NCBI GenBank assembly: GCA_041395665.1
Contig: JAWLAB010000002.1
Location: 124,001 to 188,000 of the forward strand
DNA from: Pseudomonadales bacterium
GTDB lineage: Bacteria; Pseudomonadota; Gammaproteobacteria; Pseudomonadales; UBA7239
Direction: 5' to 3'
Length of the DNA: 64,000 nucleotides
Part shown: positions 25,484 through 33,441 of the stretch, piece by piece
How the letters are laid out: each line of letters starts with the position of its first letter
Numbering within the stretch: position 1 is the stretch's first letter
Program-made: the position numbers and the translations under genes
The notes under the pieces: generated by a model
What the model was told of the DNA's origin: nothing
Seen by the model: the letters and a program-made list of their open reading frames with translations, nothing else
Databases searched by the model: none

Positions 25484-27153
25484 GCCTTCGCAGCCTCGCC
25501 AATATTTTTACCACTGCTGCTGCGCCAGACACTTACATTGCGTGGGAGCAAAACACGCGCTACACGCGGCAAGATTTTTTGCAGGCTGTCACCGCGCAAT
25601 ACAATGCACTGCTGCCCAGACATGAGCAGCGCTGGCTGTTGGTTAACGATAATTCGTATCAGTTTGCCGTCAGCTTTTTTGCGCTGCTCGCAGCGGGAAA
25701 ACACATCGTGCTGCCGCCCAATACACAAAGCGGCACGCTGGCATCGCTGACAGATTTTTTTGATGCCGATTTTTCAACACTAACGCTGTCCAACGCAGAT
25801 AATACAAACACCACCGCGCTTGAACACATCACACTGAATCTTGATGCACTCACCGTCACCCTACTCACTTCCGGCAGCACAGGTGCTGCAAAAGCCATCG
25901 CCAAACCACTGCGCTGTTTCGATGCGGAAATTCACGCACTAGAAACGCTATGGGGAGAACAATTAATTGATGCATCTATTTTTTCTACAGTATCGCATCA
26001 ACATATTTACGGATTATTGTTTCGCGTGTTGTGGCCCTTGTGTACTGGGCGCGCTTTTGCTGCTGCCGCACACAGCTATCCAGAACAATTAGTCAACGAG
26101 CTACTACAACACCCTCGCAGCATTTTGATTGCCAGCCCTTCGCAACTGAAACGCTTTCCAACCAGTGTCGATCTCTCATCCCTGCAAGGAAAATTGTGTG
26201 CAGTTTTTTCTTCTGGCGGATTACTACCTACAGAAGCGGCACAGGATTGGCAACAGCGTTGGGGGCAATACCCCATTGAAGTATTGGGCAGCACGGAAAC
26301 CGGTGGCGTGGCGTGGCGACAACAAAATACGCGTGAAAAGTCGTGGCAAACACTGCCATCTGTACAGATTCAAATAGACGCTGAACAGCAGCTTTTTGTG
26401 CAATCACCATTTACTGGCGCAAAAGATTTTCTGGCGATGGGTGATTGCGCCTCTCTACTCGACGCACAACATTTTCATTTGCTAGGCCGCAGTGATCGCA
26501 TTGTTAAAATCGAAGAAAAACGCCTATCGCTCACGGCAATGGAACAACATTTGCAATCTTCACCGTGGATAACAGAAGCAAGCGTATTAGTTTTACCGCA
26601 AAATACAGGGCGGCTTGGTGTGGTTGCAGCTTTATCTCCTGAAGGGAAACATCTGCTCAGCTCACAAAATAAAAATTCACTGACGCAACATTTACGCGAC
26701 CATTTGCACCAACAATTTGAACGTATCTTGTTGCCGAGAAAATGGCGTTTTGTTGAAACCATGCCCACTGACCCACAAGGCAAAATATCTCACACAGTCT
26801 TGTGCGAACTTTTCAATGAATCTGCTATGCAAATTAAACTCATCCTTGATAGTGAAAACCAACGCGTGTTACAGATTCATTTTCCGAAAAACTCCACACT
26901 GTTTGCCGGGCACTTTCCTGAATTGCCCATCCTGCCCGGCGTGGTGCAATTTGATATCGCCGTGCGCCAGTGCAGCCACTGGTATGCACTGACACAATTT
27001 CGCAGCATCGACAAACTCAAATTTTCCGAACCTATTGTGCCGAACGATACCGTCACACTCTCGCTGCAAAACGTAGGCGCGGGAAAAGTGCAGTTCAACT
27101 ACAGCATGGATGAACAGGCACTGTCATCCGGTTACATTGTCTTTGCGAGTTAA
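25480..27153 (+). CDS. AMP-dependent acyl ligase fused to a hotdog dehydratase (ApeH-ApeI type)
   Basis: The 557-residue protein has an adenylating domain with LLTSGSTGAAKA (near 129-140) and a GSTETGGVAWR motif near 270. A C-terminal FabA/FabZ-like hotdog domain (about 448-557) carries the dehydratase signature GHFPELPILPGV. The ligase would activate the aryl starter acid from the ammonia-lyase and load it onto an ACP. The fused domain would dehydrate later intermediates. In many clusters these are two separate genes. Confidence 0.85.
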   Translation: MSLRSLANIFTTAAAPDTYIAWEQNTRYTRQDFLQAVTAQYNALLPRHEQRWLLVNDNSYQFAVSFFALLAAGKHIVLPPNTQSGTLASLTDFFDADFSTLTLSNADNTNTTALEHITLNLDALTVTLLTSGSTGAAKAIAKPLRCFDAEIHALETLWGEQLIDASIFSTVSHQHIYGLLFRVLWPLCTGRAFAAAAHSYPEQLVNELLQHPRSILIASPSQLKRFPTSVDLSSLQGKLCAVFSSGGLLPTEAAQDWQQRWGQYPIEVLGSTETGGVAWRQQNTREKSWQTLPSVQIQIDAEQQLFVQSPFTGAKDFLAMGDCASLLDAQHFHLLGRSDRIVKIEEKRLSLTAMEQHLQSSPWITEASVLVLPQNTGRLGVVAALSPEGKHLLSSQNKNSLTQHLRDHLHQQFERILLPRKWRFVETMPTDPQGKISHTVLCELFNESAMQIKLILDSENQRVLQIHFPKNSTLFAGHFPELPILPGVVQFDIAVRQCSHWYALTQFRSIDKLKFSEPIVPNDTVTLSLQNVGAGKVQFNYSMDEQALSSGYIVFAS

Positions 27154-27188
27154 AATAAAACCGCAATTTTACAAAACAGGAGTGCGTT

Positions 27189-27626
27189 ATGAGTGACATC
27201 AACACCAACGACCCAGAAAATATTCTCGGTTTTATGCAAGACCATATTCGTCGCTACCTCGCCACCGACGGTGAAGATGGTCACCTGATGAATGGCTTCC
27301 CCTGTTTAGTACTCACCACCGTGGGGAAAAAATCTGGCGAAAAACGCCAAGCTGCCGTGATCTACGGAAAATATGGCGACAGCCATGTCATCATCGCTTC
27401 CAAGGGCGGCAGTGACACACCGCCGGCATGGTTTGTGAATTTGGCAGCCAGCGGCACTGGTCATATCCAAGTCAAAGCCGAAAAAATGGATGTAACAATG
27501 CGCGTCGCAGAAGGTGAAGAGCGCGAAAAATTGTGGGAGATGATGACGAAAGTGTTCCCCACTTATATCGAGTATCAACAAAAAACTACGCGCAAAATTC
27601 CCGTGGTGGTGCTGGATCGCGTGTAG
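27189..27626 (+). CDS. Deazaflavin-type nitroreductase family protein (DUF385)
   Basis: The 145-residue protein starts behind CAGGAGTG and has the split-barrel pattern of the DUF385/deazaflavin-dependent reductases (PCLVLTTVGKKSGEKRQ, then NLAASGTGHIQV). Relatives in actinobacteria use F420; in gammaproteobacteria the cofactor is uncertain. It lies 35 bases after the pigment cluster but has no obvious pathway link. Confidence 0.75.
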   Translation: MSDINTNDPENILGFMQDHIRRYLATDGEDGHLMNGFPCLVLTTVGKKSGEKRQAAVIYGKYGDSHVIIASKGGSDTPPAWFVNLAASGTGHIQVKAEKMDVTMRVAEGEEREKLWEMMTKVFPTYIEYQQKTTRKIPVVVLDRV

Positions 27627-27698
27627 CTTTGTTTTTTGCGTGTAACTACGCGCTGGCGGGTGTAAGCTCAGAGGAACAAACTCAACAAGGAGCAGCGC

Positions 27699-28829
27699 AT
27701 GAAACCCGTCACCAAATTACGCGGCGTGAATCTCGGCAGTTGGTTAGTGTTAGAGAAATGGATGGTGCCGAGTTTATTTGAAGGCACCGTCGCCACCGAT
27801 GAAACCACTTGGTGCGCAGAGCTCGGCGAGCGTGCCGAAAACAAATTGCGCGCGCACTGGGACAGTTGGATTACCGAAGCAGATTTTGCATGGCTCGCTG
27901 AGCGCGGCATCAACACCGTGCGCATTCCTGTCGGTCATTGGATTTTCGGCCCCGACTATCCCTATCACGAAAAATACGGCGAGCATCGCTACCCGTTTGT
28001 TACTGGCGGCATACTCGTTTTAGACCGCGCATTTGATTGGGCGGAAAAACACAACATCAACATCATGTTGGATTTACACGCCGCAGCCGGCTGCCAAAAC
28101 GGTTTCGATAACGGCGGTATGCACGGTGTGTGCGAATGGCACACCAAGCCCGAATATTTCGATCATTCCATCAGCGTGTTGGATCGTTTAGCCGCGCGCT
28201 ATCACGACAGAAAAGCCTTGATCGCGATTGAAGTCTTGAACGAACCGCGCTGGGATGTGCCTACCGATTACCTCAAGCGTTACAACATCGAGGCGTATCA
28301 CGCGATTCGCAAACACTGCACCGCCGAAAAGACGGCCGTGGTTTTTCACGATGGCTTTCGCGACTTCCGCGAGTATTTAGGTTTTATGCAGATGCCTGAG
28401 TATCAAAATGTAATTTTTGATATTCATCGCTACCAATGTTTTGCGCGTGAAGATATTGATATGGATATTTACGGGCATATTCAAAAAGCGGCGATTGAAT
28501 GGAAAAACGAAGCGGATGCCATCAATAACGAATTGAAACTGCCAACTATTTGCGGCGAATGGAGTTTGGGCTTGGATTTGAAAGTGGTGTCGCTATGGGC
28601 AGAAGGTCCGTACAACCACGCGCTCGAACACATGGATGGTTTCCAAGAAAACACCGCGTTTCGCGGTTACGGCGCCGCACAATTAATGGCATTTGAAAAA
28701 TTTCGCGGCTGGTTTTTCTGGAATTACAAAACCGAAACCACAGCGGCTTGGTGCTTCCGCGATTGCGTCGAACGCGGCTGGCTGCCCAGTCGTTTTGATG
28801 GAGAAAGAGTGACGAGGGATGGGGAGTAA
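27699..28829 (+). CDS. Glycoside hydrolase family 5, exo-beta-1,3-glucanase-like
   Basis: A 376-residue GH5 enzyme. GVNLGSWLVLEKWM near the N-terminus is typical of the exo-1,3-glucanase subfamily. The acid/base is Glu182 (LNEPRW) and the nucleophile Glu287 (CGEWSL). No signal peptide is visible, so it is probably cytoplasmic and may act on imported oligosaccharides. The ribosome binding site is AAGGAGCAG. A hairpin-rich repeat follows the stop. Confidence 0.85.
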   Translation: MKPVTKLRGVNLGSWLVLEKWMVPSLFEGTVATDETTWCAELGERAENKLRAHWDSWITEADFAWLAERGINTVRIPVGHWIFGPDYPYHEKYGEHRYPFVTGGILVLDRAFDWAEKHNINIMLDLHAAAGCQNGFDNGGMHGVCEWHTKPEYFDHSISVLDRLAARYHDRKALIAIEVLNEPRWDVPTDYLKRYNIEAYHAIRKHCTAEKTAVVFHDGFRDFREYLGFMQMPEYQNVIFDIHRYQCFAREDIDMDIYGHIQKAAIEWKNEADAINNELKLPTICGEWSLGLDLKVVSLWAEGPYNHALEHMDGFQENTAFRGYGAAQLMAFEKFRGWFFWNYKTETTAAWCFRDCVERGWLPSRFDGERVTRDGE

Positions 28830-28848
28830 TATTGTTAGGCAAAAGCCT

Positions 28849-28948
28849 GACCCCCTCGGCGCTACGCGCCACTCCCCCTACTGCGCAGGGGGAGATACTA
28901 GCCTCTCCTATGTAATAGGGGAGGCGTCACGTAGTGACGGAGGGGGTC
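28849..28948. repeat. Hairpin-rich palindromic repeat element
   Basis: A 100-base stretch bounded by a perfect 9-bp inverted repeat (GACCCCCTC at 28849 and GAGGGGGTC at 28940). Inside are further palindromes: CTCCCCCT/AGGGGGAG near 28872-28893, CCTCTCCTA/TAGGGGAGG near 28902-28924, and GTCACGTAGTGAC at 28926-28938. The design resembles REP/MITE-like dispersed elements. It separates the GH5 gene from the convergent ABC gene and could act as a bidirectional terminator. No copy elsewhere in this window was noticed. Confidence 0.65.
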
Positions 28949-28985
28949 GATCAACACTGCAAAAGCAGCACCGTTGAATATTTCG

Positions 28986-30911
28986 CTACACCCTCGTCGG
29001 TTTATACGCCTTCGGATCCGACTTCCGCCGCATCGGCGGTACCAGCAAAGCCTCCTCACTGGGCGCATCTTCATGTACAACAGGCAATAAACACTGATCA
29101 TCTGCACCAAAGAGATACTTTTTCTCGACCAAGCGCGCCAAAGTAATTGTGCGTTGGTGATGCTTTTCTAAATTTTTGTGTTGGCTGAGTGTGATGATGC
29201 CCGCCTGTGGTAGTTCGCGGTGTAAAGCACTCATCAAGGAGTCTTCACCGCTCTCATCAAAATCATCGGTTGCCGCTTGAATCACCACCCAATCCGGTTT
29301 TTGCAAAAAAACGCGTGCAAAACTAAGCCGCTGTTGCGCGCGTGTCGTTAATACACGATCCCAAATATCACTGTCATTCAAACGCGGGATCAACCAAGTC
29401 ATCCCCGCCATTGTTAATGCGTGTTGCATAGCTTCATCGCTATAGGTATCTGATGAGGCTGGATACGCCAACACATCACGCAATGCGATAGACGGCAAAA
29501 AAGGCCGCTGCGACATAAAGGCGATAGACGCTTGCGGTAAATGTAAAAAGCCCTGCCCCCAGCGCCACAAGCCTGCAATAGCTTTAAACAAACCATCGGC
29601 AATCACTTGATCACCCGTCACCAATACGCGTTCACCATGAGCAATTTCTGTGCTGAAGTTTTCCAACAACACCAAGCCACTATGATCCGCTACCGTGAGG
29701 TGTTTAAAGATTAAATGTGAGTTTTCACCCACATTGCGCTCAATACGACAAGCATTAGGATTTCGCTCTTTTTCTTCCAACTGCAATAGATTTTCATACA
29801 GTGATAAAACACGATCTGCCGATGCGCGACAGCGCGCAATATCACCCAAGCTATCGACAGGCCAAGACAATGCGGAAGTTAATTTTTGGAATGCTTGTGC
29901 CGCTTGCATCAATATACCGAGCGTCATACCGCCTGCAATATATTGTGGCGCTGCAATCAATAAAGGAAAAACTGGCAACAAAGTGCCATAACCTGTGGAA
30001 TAAGAAACAATTCCCATGTAGGCAAAAGTTTGGCGATTCCATGCACCTCTCAAACGATGGAACAAGCGCGCAAAATATTTTCTCTCCGCTCGTTCTCCTT
30101 GCATCACAACAATCGCTTCTGTGTGCTCGCGCGCACTCGCTAAACTGAAACGAAAATTGGCTTCCGCTGTTTGCAATGCGTTTGTTGTGCTAATAAGCGG
30201 CCTGCCCAACAAAAAACCAACCGCCGCACCAATGCCAGCATATAAAAATGCCATCCACACCATGTAGCCATGCACACCAATATCAGTCCCCGGCACTTTG
30301 GCTGAACCTGAAACAGCGAGCAAAATATCGATAAAGCTAAATAAAATTAAGAGTGAATAAAATAAAGTGTGACCAAGAGAAATGGTCATTTCTGTAACCA
30401 CATGAATATCATCGGCTATACGGCCATCAGGGTTGTCATGCTCCCCTTCAACATAGAGCAACTGATAATGCCTGCCTTTGTTCATCCAATGATTGAGTAG
30501 CCGCATAGACAGCCACGCGCGCCAATCCAACTGCAACCAGCGTTTTACATACAAATGTGCGCCCGTTACTACTATCGTCAATACAAAAATAACGGCAAAC
30601 TCACCAATTTGTAAAACAAATTGCGACAAAGACCGCTGCTCTAAAGCATCAAATAATTCACGGTTCCAATAATTGATCCAAATTGCCAAGCCCACTTGCG
30701 CCAATGTCAATAAACCAAACAGCACGGTAAAGCCACGCACACGCCAGCAGTGCAGCGAATTCCAATACGGCCCACACAATGCAAAAAATTGACGGAAAAA
30801 ATTGCGGCGCGCGCCTGCTTTACCAGCCTTGTTTTTATTCTCAGAGGTTGAAGAGGCATCCATCAGCGCGTAATCTACAAACGGCAATTCATCTTGCCAT
30901 GGTAACAGCAC
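28986..30911 (-). CDS. SbmA/YddA-like ABC membrane protein with degenerate ATPase domain
   Basis: The 641-residue protein (GTG at 30911; an ATG at 30863 is also possible) has an SbmA/BacA-type membrane domain with about six helices (60-330). A C-terminal nucleotide-binding domain (about 390-641) follows. The fold signature AIAGLW(R)WGQG remains. Walker A is GDQVIADG (433-440) with no Lys, the signature is TTRAQQR (522-528), and Walker B reads VVIQAATDDFDE, having lost the DE pair. The ATPase is probably inactive. SbmA itself is proton-driven and has no ATPase domain, so this protein may also work without ATP. Substrate unknown. Confidence 0.75.
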   Translation of the reverse strand: MLLPWQDELPFVDYALMDASSTSENKNKAGKAGARRNFFRQFFALCGPYWNSLHCWRVRGFTVLFGLLTLAQVGLAIWINYWNRELFDALEQRSLSQFVLQIGEFAVIFVLTIVVTGAHLYVKRWLQLDWRAWLSMRLLNHWMNKGRHYQLLYVEGEHDNPDGRIADDIHVVTEMTISLGHTLFYSLLILFSFIDILLAVSGSAKVPGTDIGVHGYMVWMAFLYAGIGAAVGFLLGRPLISTTNALQTAEANFRFSLASAREHTEAIVVMQGERAERKYFARLFHRLRGAWNRQTFAYMGIVSYSTGYGTLLPVFPLLIAAPQYIAGGMTLGILMQAAQAFQKLTSALSWPVDSLGDIARCRASADRVLSLYENLLQLEEKERNPNACRIERNVGENSHLIFKHLTVADHSGLVLLENFSTEIAHGERVLVTGDQVIADGLFKAIAGLWRWGQGFLHLPQASIAFMSQRPFLPSIALRDVLAYPASSDTYSDEAMQHALTMAGMTWLIPRLNDSDIWDRVLTTRAQQRLSFARVFLQKPDWVVIQAATDDFDESGEDSLMSALHRELPQAGIITLSQHKNLEKHHQRTITLARLVEKKYLFGADDQCLLPVVHEDAPSEEALLVPPMRRKSDPKAYKPTRV

Positions 30912-30984
30912 TGCACCAAAAGACTAACGGTGCGACGCCGCAATATCGCGCCTAAAATACGGCGCAATTATTTGAGGATGCGCG

Positions 30985-32097
30985 ATGGATATTTTGGTGA
31001 TTGGCGGCGCAGGCGTAACGGGAACACCGATAGTGAAACAGCTGTTGGCACGCGGCTGCCGTGTAACAATTCTGCACCGTGGTGTACATCGCGCCGATTT
31101 GCCCGACAGCGTTGCTCGCCTCCAAGCCGATCCCTATGCCAAAGATGGCTTAACGGCTGCGCTCGCCGGCAAAGGCTTTGATGCCGTGATCGCCACTTAC
31201 GGTCGCCTGCGCTATGTGGCACAGCAACTGATCGGCGTGACCGAACGCCTGATTTCAGTAGGAGGCGCTGCACCCATTTATGCAGGCTGGGGCGAGATGA
31301 CCGCCCCCAACCCTTGGGAGACCACGCAACCCACGCCACTGTTTTTGAGCGAAGATCACCCTCTCGCCAGCGCAGAAACCCGCGATGTTTTTTCGCTGGC
31401 TGTGCGTAAAACGGAAAACGAGGTACTCGGCTTTCATCAAGCGGGGCATTTCAATGTCACACATTTTCGCTACCCGCTGGTGTATGGCACGAACAATATT
31501 TGCCCTGCGGAATGGGGGTTGATTCGCCGCGCGCGCGACAAACGCCACACATTGATTTTGCCTGCTGGTGGGCTGACGCTAATCTCACGCGGTTTTGCAG
31601 AAAACATTGCACACGCAGTGATGCTCGCCGTTGAAAATCCCGCAGTGTCTGCTGGCCAAATTTATAACATTTGCGATGAAGCGCTATTGTTTAACCAACA
31701 ATGGGTTTCTCTACTGAGTGATCTTTTGCAGCACCGCTTTGACACAATCGACATACCTTTTTCTGCGCTGCCGACAGGCTTTCGTGCTACACCGCCGCAA
31801 TTACTGTATCGCAACCACTGTGTACTCAGCATTGAAAAAATCAAATCACAGCTCGGTTACCGTGATCTTGTTTCTGTAGAGGAAGCACTGGAGCGCACCG
31901 TAAAATTTTATTGGGATAACCCTCTCACCAGTGGTTGTGAAGCAGAACAAAATCTCGGTGATCCGTTTGACTATGTGTACGAGGATGCGTTTATCGCTGC
32001 GTGGAAAAAACATGGCGACGATTTTGTTGCCGCGCGCGATGCAATACCTGCACCGCAAGTGATTTGGAAACATCCGTATCAACAACCCAAAAAGTAA
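30985..32097 (+). CDS. Atypical NAD-dependent epimerase/dehydratase (extended SDR)
   Basis: The 370-residue protein starts with a Rossmann motif GGAGVTG (7-13) and follows the extended-SDR layout, with HFRYPLVYG near 155. The usual YxxxK is not seen; the corresponding region reads VFSLAVRKTE. It may therefore bind NAD(P) without the classic chemistry, or use other residues. It stands alone, divergent from the ABC gene and convergent with the sulfatase. Confidence 0.7.
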   Translation: MDILVIGGAGVTGTPIVKQLLARGCRVTILHRGVHRADLPDSVARLQADPYAKDGLTAALAGKGFDAVIATYGRLRYVAQQLIGVTERLISVGGAAPIYAGWGEMTAPNPWETTQPTPLFLSEDHPLASAETRDVFSLAVRKTENEVLGFHQAGHFNVTHFRYPLVYGTNNICPAEWGLIRRARDKRHTLILPAGGLTLISRGFAENIAHAVMLAVENPAVSAGQIYNICDEALLFNQQWVSLLSDLLQHRFDTIDIPFSALPTGFRATPPQLLYRNHCVLSIEKIKSQLGYRDLVSVEEALERTVKFYWDNPLTSGCEAEQNLGDPFDYVYEDAFIAAWKKHGDDFVAARDAIPAPQVIWKHPYQQPKK

Positions 32098-32103
32098 TAC
32101 GGC

Positions 32104-33437
32104 TTATTCTTCTGGAAAAGAGAACACAATACGATCAAACCACGCGCGATGATTACACGCCTCCAAAATTAATGGCGGCGGCGATTGATGTGTCTCTGCC
32201 ATGATGGCACTCATCTTTGCTCTGGCTTCCGCCAAAGGCGCTGCATATTTTGCATTATCAATTTCATTCACTTGTTGTTGCGGGTCGTTAATCAAGTTAT
32301 AAAATTGTGCATGCTCGCTATTACGCGGCTTTCTGACATCCCAAACGGTATCCCAATAAGGGTCGCATAACCTACGACCATAATAATTTCTTTTATATAA
32401 ATATTGCTTTGTACGGATTGCACGAGCAAATAACGGGTGACCATGCTTATTACTTTCTGCATAAATATAGTCACGCACCGCACGCTGCGGATTTTGTAGT
32501 GTAGGCCACAGTGAAACACCAGGAGCGTTTGCAATCCGCGGCACGCCTACCAGTGACAAAATCGTTGGCATTAAATCTACAGCACTGACTAACTGCTCAT
32601 TCACCACATTCGCAGAAATACGCGGAGGAAAACGCATCACCAGCGGTGTTTTTATTCCTTCATCATACAAAGTGGTTTTTGCATTACCAAAAGCAGAGCC
32701 ATTGTCTGACAAGAAAACAATTAGTGTGTTATCCAACACACTTTGTTGACGCAAAATATTAATCACTGCGCCGATATTGCGATCAGCGCGCGCTATTTCA
32801 TCGTAATAGCCAGCCATTTCTTTACGCACGAAAGCATTGTCATCACTATTTTTTGGCACTGATATGGATGCGGGGTTGTGATGCAACAACGGTGTATGCC
32901 ATTCCTCATACGGTGCATGAGCATCTTTACTGGCTAACCAAAAAAGAAGGGCTTATCGCGCGGACGATTTCGCAATTCTGGCAGCCAATCTGCCGCGCCG
33001 CTTTCTTCGCGCGGCTCTACTACGCGATCAAAATGCGTTTTGAATGGCTCGCCCAAATGCCATTTTCCAACACTCGCGGTGTAATAACCTGCACCGCGCA
33101 ATAACTGCGGCAAGCTGATAACGGATGCTGGCAATGGATCATGTAAATTAGGTGCGCCCGTCGCCGTGGGATACAAGCCCGTCAACAAACTGGCGCGGCT
33201 GGGTGAACAAGAACTGGTGGAGAGAAAAGCATGTGTAAAACGCGTACCTTCTCGCGCCAGCTGATCGATATTGGGGGTGCGTACAACCGTATTACCAAAA
33301 ATACCAATATCGCTTTGCCCGACATCATCCAATAAAAAAACCACAACATTGGGTTTGGTACTTTGCGCAAATACAGAGGTGCTGCACAACAGAAAAATTA
33401 ACCACCACCATTTATTTTGTGTGTTGTTTTTCTTCAT
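32104..33437 (-). pseudogene. Arylsulfatase-family protein split by a single-base frameshift
   Basis: The N-terminal piece starts at the ATG at 33437 with a signal peptide, has the metal-binding Asp37-Asp38 and the formylglycine site Cys77-Ser-Pro-Ser-Arg81, and stops at 32934. The C-terminal half (to 32104, with LSDNGSAFG and FYNLINDPQQQVNEI) continues in another frame. Adding one T to the six-T run (A run at 32940-32945) restores FFFWLASKDAHAPY across the break. It is either a recent pseudogene, a sequencing error, or expressed by slippage. It lies 4 bases after dsbD. Confidence 0.8.
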
Positions 33438-33441
33438 ACGC

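Noticed and set aside
32934..32950. Programmed -1 frameshift in the sulfatase gene
   Set aside because: The zero-frame slip site begins with C, not T, so it does not fit X XXY YYZ. Nothing in this family calls for programmed shifting; a lost base is simpler.
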